64,000 nt of DNA, from contig NZ_AXAJ01000016.1 of NCBI RefSeq assembly GCF_000472445.1, forward strand, positions 60,438 to 124,437, given 5' to 3'. Source of the stretch: Burkholderia sp. WSM2230 (GTDB lineage: Bacteria > Pseudomonadota > Gammaproteobacteria > Burkholderiales > Burkholderiaceae). Below the pieces are notes generated by a model. It saw nothing but the letters and a program-made list of their open reading frames with translations, was not told the origin of the DNA and made no database searches. Of the stretch, positions 37,270 through 46,485 are shown piece after piece (the stretch's first letter is position 1; each line of letters opens with the position of its first letter). The position numbers and the translations under genes were made by a program.

Positions 37270-38514
37270 TTAGTGGGCGACGGCGGCGGCGCCGTGTTCG
37301 TCGATGAGGTGGCCGGTGTAGAAGCGCTCCAGCGAGAACGGCGCATTCAGTTCATGCGGCTCGTCTTTGGCGATGGTGTACGCATAGGCCCAACCCGAAC
37401 CCGGGGTCGCCTTGAATCCGCCCGTGCCCCAACCGCAATTGAAGTAAAGACCCTTCACGTCGGTCTTGCTGATGATCGGGCACGCGTCGGGCGATACGTC
37501 CACAATGCCGCCCCACTGACGGTTCATTCGCACACGCGAGAACACCGGGAACATTTCGACAATGGCTTCGAGCGTGCCTTCGATAATCTGGAAACTGCCG
37601 CGCTGACCAAAGCCCGTGTACTGGTCGACGCCCGCACCGATCACGAGATCGCCCTTGTCGGACTGGCTGATATACGCATGCACCGCGTTCGACATCACCA
37701 CCGTATTGACCACCGGCTTGATCGGCTCCGACACGAGCGCCTGCAACGGATGGCTTTCGAGCGGCAGGCGCACGCCCGCCATATCGGCAAGCGTGGACGT
37801 GTTGCCCGCCGCCACGATCGCCACTTTCTTTGCCTTGATGAAACCCTTGGTGGTGTCCACGCCCGTCACCTGGCTGCCGTTGCGGCGAATACCCGTTACC
37901 TGGCAGTTCTGCACGATGTCGACGCCTGCCTGGTCCGCGCCGCGCGCGAAGCCCCAAGCCACCGCGTCGTGCCGCGCCACGCCGCCGCGGCGCTGGATCG
38001 AGGCGCCCAGCACCGGATAGCGGCTGTTCAGATTGATGGTCGGCTCGAGTTCCTTGATTTGCGCCGGCGTGAGGAATTCCGCATCCACGCCGTTCAACCG
38101 GTTCGCATTCACACGGCGCTCGGTGTCGCGCACGTCCTGCAGCGTGTGCGCGAGGTTCATCACGCCGCGCTGGCTGAACATCACGTTGTAGTTCAGATCT
38201 TGCGAGAGACCTTCCCACAGTTTCATGGCCTTTTCATAGAGTGCAGCCGACTCGTCCCACAGATAATTCGAGCGCACGATGGTCGTATTGCGCGCTGTAT
38301 TGCCGCCGCCGATCCAACCTTTCTCGAGCACGGCGACATTGCGCACGCCGTGTTCCTTCGCGAGGTAATAGGCGGTGGCGAGACCGTGCCCGCCGCCACC
38401 GACGATCACCACGTCGTACTCGCGTTTGGGCTCGGGACTCTTCCACTGTCGCTCCCAATTCTCGTGATACGACATCCCGTTGCGCAAGAGGCTGAATATC
38501 GAATAGCGGCTCAT
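37270..38514 (-). CDS. soxB: Sarcosine oxidase beta subunit
   Basis: Catalytic FAD subunit (414 residues) of the DAO family, oxidising the N-methyl group of sarcosine. It has the dinucleotide motif DVVIVGGGGHGLATAYYLAK and the His in RGGVARHDAVAWGFAR that carries covalent FMN in this family. GWGTGGFKATPGSG lies near the C-terminus. Two adjacent ATGs exist; the second (MSRYSIFSLL) has better spacing to AGGA. It starts 64 bp after sdaA on the same strand, so sdaA-soxBDAG is probably one operon. Confidence 0.95.
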   Translation of the reverse strand: MSRYSIFSLLRNGMSYHENWERQWKSPEPKREYDVVIVGGGGHGLATAYYLAKEHGVRNVAVLEKGWIGGGNTARNTTIVRSNYLWDESAALYEKAMKLWEGLSQDLNYNVMFSQRGVMNLAHTLQDVRDTERRVNANRLNGVDAEFLTPAQIKELEPTINLNSRYPVLGASIQRRGGVARHDAVAWGFARGADQAGVDIVQNCQVTGIRRNGSQVTGVDTTKGFIKAKKVAIVAAGNTSTLADMAGVRLPLESHPLQALVSEPIKPVVNTVVMSNAVHAYISQSDKGDLVIGAGVDQYTGFGQRGSFQIIEGTLEAIVEMFPVFSRVRMNRQWGGIVDVSPDACPIISKTDVKGLYFNCGWGTGGFKATPGSGWAYAYTIAKDEPHELNAPFSLERFYTGHLIDEHGAAAVAH

Positions 38515-38578
38515 CATTGATCCTTGTGGGTACTGTCGGTGCTTGCTGCCAGGTGCTTCATAAAATATGCAATGTGCT

Positions 38579-39973
38579 TCAACATTCGATGACGTTCACG
38601 GCGAGGCCGCCGCGCGACGTCTCCTTGTATTTCGTCTTCATGTCCGCGCCGGTTTCGCGCATGGTTTTGATCACGTTATCCAGCGACACGTAGTGCTGTC
38701 CGTCGCCTTTCATCGCCATGCGCGCCGCGTTGATCGCCTTGATCGCGCCCATTGCATTGCGCTCGATGCAGGGAATCTGCACGAGTCCGCCTACGGGGTC
38801 GCAGGTCATGCCGAGGTTGTGCTCCATGCCGATTTCGGCGGCGTTTTCCACTTGCGTAGGCGTGCCGCCCATCACGGCCGCGAGCGCCGCGGCAGCCATC
38901 GAACAGGCGACGCCCACTTCGCCCTGGCAGCCCACTTCGGCACCTGAAATCGAAGCGGTTTCTTTATAAATGATGCCGATCGCGGCAGCGGTCAGCATGA
39001 AGTTGACGATGCCCTCGTCATTCGACGCGTGCATGAACTTCACGTAGTAGTGCAGTACTGCGGGAATCACGCCGGCCGCGCCATTGGTGGGCGCCGTGAC
39101 GACGCGCCCGCCCGCGGCATTTTCCTCATTCACGGCCATTGCGTAGAGGTTCACCCAGTCGAGCATTGAAAGCGGATCGCGCAGCGACTCTTCGGAGCGT
39201 GAGCGCAACTGTGCACACAGATCGGCGGCGCGACGCTTCACGTGCATCGGGCCCGGCAGTTCGCCGCGTACCTTGCAGCCGCGTTCGACGCAGGCGGCCA
39301 TCGTGCGCCAGATCGCGAGCAGGCCCTCGCGCACTTCGCTTTCGGGCCGCGCCGCGCATTCGTTCTTCAGCGTGACCTGCGCGATGGAAAGACCCGTCTC
39401 GCGGCACACGCGCATCAGATCGTCGCCGGTGCGAAACGGGTACGGCACTTCGGTGCCGGCGCGCACGCCATTCACGCGGTCGCCCTCGCGGTTCACGACG
39501 AAGCCGCCGCCAATCGAGTAATACTCTTTTTCGACGAGCAGTTGCCCGTTTTCGTCGAAAGCCTGAAAGCGCATACCGTTCGGATGCACGATGCTCGAAC
39601 CGGGGGCGCCCGGCATCAGCTTGCGGAAAAAGCCAAGATGCTCGCGCTCGTCGAATTTGACCGTGTGTTTGCCGAGCAGCGCGAGTTGCTTCGTCTCGCG
39701 AATCGCGGCAAGACGCGGCTCGATCACGTCCGGGTCGATCAGTTCGGGCAGATTGCCTTCGAGCCCGAGCAGCACCGCTTTGTCCGTGCCGTGGCCTTTG
39801 CCGGTCGCGCCGAGCGAACCGAACAATTCGACCTTCACGCGGCGCACGAAGGCAAGCAGATTCGCATCTTCGATGTGCGACGCGAAACGGCAAGCAGCGA
39901 TCATCGGCCCGACCGTGTGCGAGCTTGAAGGACCGATACCGATCTTGAAGAGATCGAAGACGCTGACGTTCAT
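38579..39973 (-). CDS. sdaA: L-serine ammonia-lyase (single-chain)
   Basis: Deaminates L-serine to pyruvate and ammonia, the last step of betaine carbon catabolism. The 464-residue fused alpha/beta enzyme has the N-terminal MNVSVFDLFKIGIGPSSSHT and cysteines for the oxygen-sensitive [4Fe-4S] cluster in CQGEVGVAC, MTCDPVGG and QIPCIERNAMG. APTNGAAGVIPAVLHYY is a core substrate motif. The start at 39973 is fixed by the invariant N-terminus. It leads the sarcosine oxidase operon and is divergent from a GlxA/AraC regulator. Confidence 0.95.
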   Translation of the reverse strand: MNVSVFDLFKIGIGPSSSHTVGPMIAACRFASHIEDANLLAFVRRVKVELFGSLGATGKGHGTDKAVLLGLEGNLPELIDPDVIEPRLAAIRETKQLALLGKHTVKFDEREHLGFFRKLMPGAPGSSIVHPNGMRFQAFDENGQLLVEKEYYSIGGGFVVNREGDRVNGVRAGTEVPYPFRTGDDLMRVCRETGLSIAQVTLKNECAARPESEVREGLLAIWRTMAACVERGCKVRGELPGPMHVKRRAADLCAQLRSRSEESLRDPLSMLDWVNLYAMAVNEENAAGGRVVTAPTNGAAGVIPAVLHYYVKFMHASNDEGIVNFMLTAAAIGIIYKETASISGAEVGCQGEVGVACSMAAAALAAVMGGTPTQVENAAEIGMEHNLGMTCDPVGGLVQIPCIERNAMGAIKAINAARMAMKGDGQHYVSLDNVIKTMRETGADMKTKYKETSRGGLAVNVIEC

Positions 39974-40277
39974 GGCGTGCCTTGTGCGTTGCAATAGCTG
40001 GGTGGCGGGATTTACCTTGATACAGGCCCTATTGCACCGCACGTCAAATTGAACCGATAGAATAAAAACGGCATGACAGTGGGATAGTGGCGTCAAGCGC
40101 CTGTCTCGCCAAGGGCTGCGGCGTATTTGCGAAGGCTTCTGACGCATTTTCGACAGGCGCTGCAGGGCTGCCGGCGAATGCGGTTGCAGTTGCCGGGTCG
40201 GTCGCATTACGATGCATGCCGCGCAGCGCCCCGGTGCTATGCTTGACTCAACCCTTATCTCGTTCCGGCTGCATTGC
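39974..40277. promoter_or_regulatory. sdaA / AraC-regulator divergent promoter region
   Basis: 304 bp between divergent starts. It contains a short palindrome GGCG-TCAAG-CGCC at 40089-40101 whose GCGTCAA core matches half of the inverted repeat upstream of glyA. No other feature is recognisable. Confidence 0.45.
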
Positions 40278-41360
40278 ATGAACTCCGCTGAACCGCTTCC
40301 CCTTCTATCCATCGACGGTGCGCCGAAGCAGCGCATCCGCTTCGGCATCATTCTTCTGCCGAACTTCACGCTGACGGCGTTCTCGGGTTTCGTCGACCTG
40401 CTGCGTCTGTCCGCGGACGAAGGTGACTTCAGCAAACCTGTGCGCTGCTCGTGGAGCGTCATAGGGGAAACCCTTGCACCGGTGCGTGCGAGTTGCGGGA
40501 TTCAGATCACGCCGTGGGAAACGTTCGAGACCGCCGAGCCGTTCGATTACGTCGTCGTGGTGGGCGGACTGCTGCATTCGGGACCGGCTGCGAGCGACGC
40601 GACGCTCGCTTTCATCCGGCGCGCGGCCGCGACCGATGCGACGCTCGTCGGCATGTGCACGGGGGTGTTCTCGCTCATGCGCGCGGGCGTGCTCGACGGA
40701 TATCGCATTTGCGTGAGCTGGTTTCACTACTGGGATTTCATCGAACGTTTTCCGTCGGTCAATGAAGAGGCGCTGGTCGCCGACCGGCTGTTCGTGATCG
40801 ACCGGCGGCGCATTACATGTTCCGGCGGGCGTGCTTCGATCGACGTGGCAGCGGCCATTCTGCTGCGCCACTTCGAAACCGCGACCGTGCAAAAGGCGCT
40901 GCGCATTCTGCTTGTCGACGACATGCAGAAAGGCAACGCGCCGCAGCCGCATCCGCCGGGACTCGCGCCCGCCACGCATCCGAAGGTCAAGCGCGCGATT
41001 CTGCTGATGGAACAGCACGTGGGACGCTCGCTCTCTCTCGAGGAACTGGCGCGCAAGCTGGACCTGTCGCCGCGTCAACTGGAGCGGCTTTTCAAGGCCG
41101 AAACCGGCAAGGCGCCGCAGGCTTACGCCAAGCAGGTGCGTCTGCGCACCGCCGCGTGGCTGTTGACGAGTTCGGACAAGACAGTGGCCGACATTGCGTC
41201 GAGCTGCGGCTTTTCCGATGCGTCGCATCTGGGCCGCGAATTCCGCAAGCAATTCGGCTTGCCGCCGATGATGTATCGCGAGCAGCGCGGCACGGCAGCT
41301 GAAGCGGAATACGGTGCGGATTACGACGAGACGTTCCCGGGGCGGGCCCAGGCGATTTGA
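40278..41360 (+). CDS. GlxA-family AraC regulator, probably of sarcosine/serine genes
   Basis: 360 residues. DJ-1/PfpI-like sensor (about 20-190, GMCTGVFSLMRAGVL at the elbow) and C-terminal AraC HTH (about 240-335, LARKLDLSPRQLERLFKAET and SSCGFSDASHLGREFRKQFG). Divergent from sdaA-soxBDAG, which suggests control of that operon. In Pseudomonas the sarcosine-responsive SouR is of this family, so a SouR-like role is plausible but not shown. The C-terminal tail after residue 340 is acidic and unusual. Start at ATG 40278; an upstream in-frame ATG at 40212 lacks conservation. Confidence 0.87.
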   Translation: MNSAEPLPLLSIDGAPKQRIRFGIILLPNFTLTAFSGFVDLLRLSADEGDFSKPVRCSWSVIGETLAPVRASCGIQITPWETFETAEPFDYVVVVGGLLHSGPAASDATLAFIRRAAATDATLVGMCTGVFSLMRAGVLDGYRICVSWFHYWDFIERFPSVNEEALVADRLFVIDRRRITCSGGRASIDVAAAILLRHFETATVQKALRILLVDDMQKGNAPQPHPPGLAPATHPKVKRAILLMEQHVGRSLSLEELARKLDLSPRQLERLFKAETGKAPQAYAKQVRLRTAAWLLTSSDKTVADIASSCGFSDASHLGREFRKQFGLPPMMYREQRGTAAEAEYGADYDETFPGRAQAI

Positions 41361-41506
41361 TGCCTTGATTCAAGGGCTGCTGTTCGCGACTTTATTTGTA
41401 GCCTTATTTGCGATTTTTTTAATTCGATCCCGTGATTCATGGGTTGAATCACTGGCTTTGCATCATGATGCGGCTCATGAGTTGAATCAGTTGAATGCCG
41501 CCGCGC

Positions 41507-41541
41507 GAGTTTTCGCGCCGGGCGACGCGGCGCGAAAACTC
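41507..41541. terminator. Perfect 14-bp hairpin between convergent genes
   Basis: GAGTTTTCGCGCCG / CGGCGCGAAAACTC with a 7-base loop, 5 bp past the choX stop. A/T-rich stem ends replace a true T tract. It could end both convergent transcripts. Confidence 0.7.
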
Positions 41542-41546
41542 ATCCA

Positions 41547-42491
41547 TCACTTGCCTGCTACATACGCCTTCACTGCCGGCAAGCCGTCCTTGCCGTCGAA
41601 TGTCTTGACGCCCGCGAGCCACTGGTCAAGTACCGCGGGGTTGGCCTTCAGCCACTCACGCGCTGCCTTGTTCGGGTCCGTCTTGTTCATGATCGGCACC
41701 ATCACGTGGTTCTCGATGTCGGTCGTGAAATGCAGATTCGACACGAGCTTAGCGACGTTCGGGCAGCGCGTCGAATAATCGGTTGGCGTAACTGTCATGA
41801 CTTTCGCTTCACCGTAGTTAGGGCCGAATACGTCGTCGCCGCCGGAAAGGTAGTCGATCTTCATCTGCACGTTCATCGGATGCGGTTCCCAGCCGAGGAA
41901 CACGATCGGCTTTTTATCGCGGATGGCGCGGTTAACTTCGACCAGCATGCCCGCCTCGCTCGACTCCACCAGTTTGAACTTGCCGAGCCCGTACTGGTTG
42001 CTGTCGATCATCTTCTTGATGAGCGCATTGCCGTCGTTACCCGGCTCGATGCCATAGATCTTGCCGCCGAGCTTGTCGTAGTTCTTCGAGATGTCGGCAA
42101 ACGTCTTGATGCCCGCCTGGTACGCATAATCCGGCACCGCCAGCGTGTACTTCGCGCCCGTCAGATTCGGCGTGGGCAGCACATTCACCTGGCCCGCCTT
42201 CTTGAACGGATCGATCATCGGGTCCATGGTCGGCGACCAGTAACCGAGGAACACGTCGATCTGCTTGCTTTTTACACCAGCAAAAGTGATGGGTACTGAA
42301 GCGATCGTCTTGGTCGGCTTGTAGCCGAGTCCCTCGAGTATCGTCGACGCGAGCCCGGTGGTGGCCGCAATATCAGACCAGCCGACGTCGGCAAAGCGGA
42401 CGTCGCGGCACGCGGCCGGTTCCGCAGCAAGGACAGAAGTAACGGACAACACAGACAACGCGCACAACGACGCAGCCCACAAACGTTTCAT
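41547..42491 (-). CDS. choX: Choline ABC transporter periplasmic binding protein
   Basis: Secreted 314-residue ChoX with signal peptide MKRLWAASLCALSVLSVTSV ending near VLA. Choline-cage residues are recognisable in GWSDI, FLGYWSP, PDYAY and LGWEPHPM. It is the fourth gene of choV-choW-glxA-choX, 48 bp after the regulator. It is clearly related to, but diverged from, the copy beside betC, so the two may differ in affinity or in choline versus betaine preference. Confidence 0.93.
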   Translation of the reverse strand: MKRLWAASLCALSVLSVTSVLAAEPAACRDVRFADVGWSDIAATTGLASTILEGLGYKPTKTIASVPITFAGVKSKQIDVFLGYWSPTMDPMIDPFKKAGQVNVLPTPNLTGAKYTLAVPDYAYQAGIKTFADISKNYDKLGGKIYGIEPGNDGNALIKKMIDSNQYGLGKFKLVESSEAGMLVEVNRAIRDKKPIVFLGWEPHPMNVQMKIDYLSGGDDVFGPNYGEAKVMTVTPTDYSTRCPNVAKLVSNLHFTTDIENHVMVPIMNKTDPNKAAREWLKANPAVLDQWLAGVKTFDGKDGLPAVKAYVAGK

Positions 42492-42539
42492 GGCGGTTCC
42501 TCAGGGTCTCAGGGTAAGTTGTTGCTTTGGTGCGTTCTG

Positions 42540-43538
42540 TCATGCGGACAACCGCCGCTCCACGCTCGGTGCATGACCGAACTGCGCGCGATACGCCTTG
42601 CTGAAATGGCATGGCGAATGAAACCCGCAAACGGCTGTGACGCGCGCAATGGAAGCGTCGGTGTTACGCAGCAGTTCACGCGCGCGGCGCAGGCGCAGCG
42701 TCAGGTAATAGTGCGTCGGCGATACGCTCAGGAACATCTTGAACATGCGCTGCAAGTGTCGTTGCGACAGATGCACGAGCCGCGCGAGTTCGTCGAGCGA
42801 CAACGGCTCTTCGATATTCGCCTCCATCAGCCGCACGACCTCGATGAGTTCCGCGCGCGTGAAGCCGACACGCGCATCGACGGGAATATGCTGGTAGTCC
42901 GTCGAGCCGCGAATTCTCTCCACGATGAACTGCTCGGACACTTGCGCTGCGACCGCGTGGCCAAGGCGCATGCCGACAAGGTTCAGCATCAGATCGAGCG
43001 GCGCGGTGCCGCCTGTGCACGTCATGCGATCGCGGTCTATCACGAAGAGTTCATCCGCAAAGCGCACGTCCGGGTAGGTCTTGTGCAGCGGCGACATGTC
43101 TTCCCAATGCACGGTGCAGCGATACCCGTCGAGCAAGCCCGCCGCGAGCAGCGCATACGGCCCTGTGCAGATGCCGCCAAGCGGTATGTCCTGAGCCGCT
43201 ACGTCGCGCAGCAACGCGATTACCGTGTCGTTCACGTAATCGCGCACATGCCAGCCGGCGCAGACGATCAGCACGTCCGGCATGCCGGCTTGCGCGAGCG
43301 TCGTGGTGGGCCTCACCGTGATGCCGTTGCTGGCCCGCGCCGGCTCGCCGTCGGGCGTGATGACCGACCACTTGTAGTGCTCCGCACGGCCCACGTAGTT
43401 GGCCATGCGCAGTACCTCGACCGCGCTCGTGAACGCGATCATCGAAAAGTTCGGCAGCGTCAGGAAGCCGACGTGCGCGAGCCGCGAGAGCGGGGAATCG
43501 GACGGGGCCTCGACCTGGGTGATCGCGTCGCGCTTCAT
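42540..43538 (-). CDS. GlxA-family AraC regulator within the cho operon
   Basis: 332 residues, with DJ-1/PfpI-like domain (GGICTGPYALLAAGLL) and AraC HTH (LARLVHLSQRHLQRMFKMFL; VCGFHSPCHFSKAYRAQFG). It is closely similar to GbdR over its whole length, including TLPNFSMIAFTSAVEVLRMA. Located between choW (7 bp gap) and choX, it should be co-transcribed with the choline transporter. Ligand might be choline, betaine or carnitine; the gene context points to autoregulation of uptake. Confidence 0.88.
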   Translation of the reverse strand: MKRDAITQVEAPSDSPLSRLAHVGFLTLPNFSMIAFTSAVEVLRMANYVGRAEHYKWSVITPDGEPARASNGITVRPTTTLAQAGMPDVLIVCAGWHVRDYVNDTVIALLRDVAAQDIPLGGICTGPYALLAAGLLDGYRCTVHWEDMSPLHKTYPDVRFADELFVIDRDRMTCTGGTAPLDLMLNLVGMRLGHAVAAQVSEQFIVERIRGSTDYQHIPVDARVGFTRAELIEVVRLMEANIEEPLSLDELARLVHLSQRHLQRMFKMFLSVSPTHYYLTLRLRRARELLRNTDASIARVTAVCGFHSPCHFSKAYRAQFGHAPSVERRLSA

Positions 43539-43545
43539 AGGCGGC

Positions 43546-44448
43546 TCAGCTGTGCTGCGCCGTCGGCGCGCGGCGCACCTTCATCAGATTGCGCAAGCCC
43601 GAGAAGAGCGGCGCGCGTGCCATGCCGGGCGAGCGGCCAAAGCTCTCCGTGATGCGGTCCAGAATGATCGCGAGCATCACGACCGAGAGTCCGCTTTCGA
43701 AGCCGAGCCCGATGTCGAGCCGCTGAATACTGGCGAGCACGTCGTTGCCGAGTCCGCCCGCGCCCACCATCGACGCAATGATCACCATCGACAACGCCAT
43801 CATGATGGTCTGGTTCACACCCGTCATGATGGACGGCAGCGCATTGGGAAACTGCACCTTGTAGAGCAGTTGCCACGGCGTGCAGCCGAACGCCTGCCCT
43901 GCTTCGACGATTTCGCGGTTCACGTGCTTGATGCCGAGCGAAGTGAGACGCACCGCGGGCGGCATTGCGAAGATCACGGTGGACAGAATGCCGGGCACGC
44001 GGCCAAGACCGAACAGCATTGCGGCCGGAATCAGATAGACGAATGCCGGCATGGTCTGCATCAGATCGAGCACGGGGCGCACCATCATTTCGACGGTACG
44101 GCTCTTTGCGGTCCAGATGCCGAGCGGTACGCCAAGCACGAGACTGATGAAAGTGGATGACAGCGTGAGACCGAGCGTGATGACCATCTGATCCCAGAAG
44201 CCGGTGCCGTAAATCAGCAGCATTGCGAGCAGTGTGAAGAGCGCGAAACGCCAGCCCACCCGCCACAAACCGATGCCGACGAAGAACGCCATCAGCGCCC
44301 ACATCGGCACGGCTTGCAGACCATGCTCGACGATGGCCGCGAAGTTCTCGATGATCTTGCCGATGGAATCGAACGTTTTTGCGTCGTGGTCGAGCAGATA
44401 GTGAACGCCGTGATCGACCCAGGCGCCAAGTGGAATGATTTCAGACAT
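43546..44448 (-). CDS. choW: Choline ABC transporter permease
   Basis: Inner-membrane permease of 300 residues with six or more helices and the binding-protein-dependent EAA loop (EAGQAFGCTPWQLLYKVQFP) that docks the ATPase. LDLMQTMPAFVYLIPAAMLF and IIASMVGAGGLG are typical of ProW/ChoW. Start overlaps choV by 8 bp. Confidence 0.93.
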   Translation of the reverse strand: MSEIIPLGAWVDHGVHYLLDHDAKTFDSIGKIIENFAAIVEHGLQAVPMWALMAFFVGIGLWRVGWRFALFTLLAMLLIYGTGFWDQMVITLGLTLSSTFISLVLGVPLGIWTAKSRTVEMMVRPVLDLMQTMPAFVYLIPAAMLFGLGRVPGILSTVIFAMPPAVRLTSLGIKHVNREIVEAGQAFGCTPWQLLYKVQFPNALPSIMTGVNQTIMMALSMVIIASMVGAGGLGNDVLASIQRLDIGLGFESGLSVVMLAIILDRITESFGRSPGMARAPLFSGLRNLMKVRRAPTAQHS

Positions 44449-45622
44449 GGGAACCTCGATGGCGCGTGAGAACGTGCAGCACGTTCGTCTTGTTGACCGA
44501 ACCACAGTAGGAGCCGTCCGCTTCGACGACCGGCAAGGGCGCGCGGCTCGCGACCACGCGTTGGACCACATCGTCTAGCGGCGTGGTGCGTCGGATGCAC
44601 TCGACGTAATTCAGTTTCGCGGACGCGTTGCCCGTTTCGTCGCGGCACACGAAGCCGCGAATCTTGCGCTCGCCGTCGAGCACGAACGCGTATTCGGCGC
44701 TGCCGTTCAGCGTGGCCGCCACGCTCGACACGTCGATCTGCGGCGAATGCGAATGCATCAGCGGTACGGCATCGGTCTGCATCAGATCGCCGGCCGTCAG
44801 ATAGCGGCTCGTGTCAATGCCTTCGAAGAACGCGCGCACATAGTCGTCGGCGGGGTTTGTGATGATCTCCTGTGGCGTGCCGATCTGCACCACCTTGCCG
44901 CCTTCCATGATCGCGATGCGCGTGCCGATACGCATGGCTTCTTCCAGATCGTGCGACACGAACAGGATCGTGCGCTGCTGCTCGCGTTGCAGATCGAGCA
45001 GCACGTTCTGCATTTCCTTGCGCTTGAGCGGATCGAGCGCGGAGAACGCTTCGTCCATGATCATCAGCGAGGGGTTCACAGCAAGCGCCCGAGCGAGACC
45101 CACGCGCTGCTGCATGCCGCCCGACAGTTGCGCGGGAAGCTTTTGCGCGAACGGCGCGAGGCCAACCTGCTCGAGCACGGTCATCGCGCGCGCTTCGCGC
45201 TCCTTGCGGCCCACGCCCGCGACCTCGAGCCCGAAGGCCGCGTTGGAGAGCACCGTGCGTTGCGGCATCAGCGCGAAGGACTGGAACACCATGCTCATGT
45301 CCTTGCGGCGCAGCGCCGTCAATTCGCTGCGCGGCACGCTGGCCACGTCGCGCCCGTCGATCAGCACCTTGCCCGCCGACGGCTCCACCAGCCGGTTGAT
45401 GAGGCGAATCAGTGTCGACTTGCCCGAGCCGGACAGGCCCATGAGCACGAAGATCTCGCCTTCCTTCACTTCGAAAGATACGTTGTGAACGCCGACAATC
45501 TGGCCGGTGCGCGCGAACACTTCTTCTTTCGTAGCGCCTCCTGCCAGCATGCCGAGCGCCTGTTTCGGGTTGGTGCCGAACACCTTGCACAGCCCTTCAA
45601 CCACGACCTTCGGGGAATTCAT
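44441..45622 (-). CDS. choV: Choline ABC transporter ATP-binding protein
   Basis: ATPase of the choline/betaine importer, 393 residues. Walker A GLSGSGKST (62-70), Q loop MVFQSFALMPQRTV, signature LSGGMQQRVGLARAL, Walker B LMIMDEAFSALD and switch His in FVSHDLEEAM. A C-terminal CBS-like region (about 280-393) suggests osmotic or ionic control, as in ProV/OpuA. It is the first gene of choVW-glxA-choX; it is the only ATPase in the window that can serve the three quaternary-amine binding proteins. Confidence 0.94.
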   Translation of the reverse strand: MNSPKVVVEGLCKVFGTNPKQALGMLAGGATKEEVFARTGQIVGVHNVSFEVKEGEIFVLMGLSGSGKSTLIRLINRLVEPSAGKVLIDGRDVASVPRSELTALRRKDMSMVFQSFALMPQRTVLSNAAFGLEVAGVGRKEREARAMTVLEQVGLAPFAQKLPAQLSGGMQQRVGLARALAVNPSLMIMDEAFSALDPLKRKEMQNVLLDLQREQQRTILFVSHDLEEAMRIGTRIAIMEGGKVVQIGTPQEIITNPADDYVRAFFEGIDTSRYLTAGDLMQTDAVPLMHSHSPQIDVSSVAATLNGSAEYAFVLDGERKIRGFVCRDETGNASAKLNYVECIRRTTPLDDVVQRVVASRAPLPVVEADGSYCGSVNKTNVLHVLTRHRGSHV

Positions 45623-46167
45623 TGAATGCTCTCCTATGTCGGCCAGAGTCAGTGCGAAGCACATGCTCTGATCCCATGCAAAGCTGCGTGGCGGACGTGC
45701 GTCCGCGCTGTGCATACATAGTTGCCAGAAAAAAGTACGCCTAGCCGACTATTTGCGACAAGCACATGTGGAAATACGACACCCATGTCGCATGCGCATT
45801 GTCGCGCGACGTGGAAAGCCTTGCTGGTCAGGCGTTTGGACGGTATTCGCCGCAGTGGCGCGCGATGTCGTTCCAAGCCAAATGAAGGCTTTTTGGCGGC
45901 AAATGCGCGATGTGTGGAAAGTACGCAGCAATGCCGCGCCGCAGCAGTTCGAATGAGCCGCGTACCGGCCCGCGCCAACCTGCATCCGGCGCAGCGGCGA
46001 TGACGTGAAGTCCCCGCCGGCTGGGGATGTGACGGACCATCCGATGAATGAATGCCGCCATTGAACGACGCGAGCGGCGCCGGCCGACGCTCACCGTGGC
46101 GACGTAAGTTTGCGCCGTGCGGCATGCACCATCGCACCGCACGGCTGCCAGGACTACGGGTTAATGC
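45623..46167. promoter_or_regulatory. Control region upstream of choV, otherwise no gene seen
   Basis: 545 bp between choV and the DUF4148-like gene. Near 45753-45806 are TTGCGACA, then TGTCGCA in inverted orientation, and TGTCGCG 14 bp further on, embedded in ACATGT/CATGT repeats. This may be a regulator site for the cho operon. The rest (about 45820-46160) has no convincing coding sequence. Confidence 0.5.
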
Positions 46168-46485
46168 TTACTGGCTCGCGCCCGTGCCGATGCCGGCCTT
46201 TTTCTGCGCTTTCTGCAGATCGTTGGGATAGTTAGGATCGTTGCGCGATGGCTGATAGCCCGCGTCTTCGAGCTTCTTGAGCTCGGCATTCTTCTTTGCG
46301 CGCGCCTGTTTGCGCGCCGCTTTGCGCTCGGCCTTGGTCGGCTTGGCGGTGTCCGTCGCACCGGGTTGAGCAGTTTGCGCGCCAGTGTCGGTCGTGGTTT
46401 GCGCGGCGGCGAGCGGCATACCTCCCGCTATCAGAGCGGATGCTGCAAGGCGGAGTATGATCTCTTTGATGGCAATGCGCTTCAT
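46168..46485 (-). CDS. Small secreted DUF4148-like protein
   Basis: 105 residues. N-terminal signal peptide (MKRIAIKEIILRLAASALIA, cleavage near AAAQ) followed by a Lys/Arg/Ala-rich charged helix (KAERKAARKQARAKK) and a C-terminal NYPNDLQKAQKKAG that resembles the DUF4148 core. GAGGAG precedes the ATG. Such short periplasmic proteins are frequent in Burkholderia; function unknown. Confidence 0.75.
   Translation of the reverse strand: MKRIAIKEIILRLAASALIAGGMPLAAAQTTTDTGAQTAQPGATDTAKPTKAERKAARKQARAKKNAELKKLEDAGYQPSRNDPNYPNDLQKAQKKAGIGTGASQ

Noticed and set aside
45828..46142. Possible gene in the gap upstream of choV
   Set aside because: Both strands have short open frames, but composition is unlike proteins and there is no ribosome-binding site or homology.
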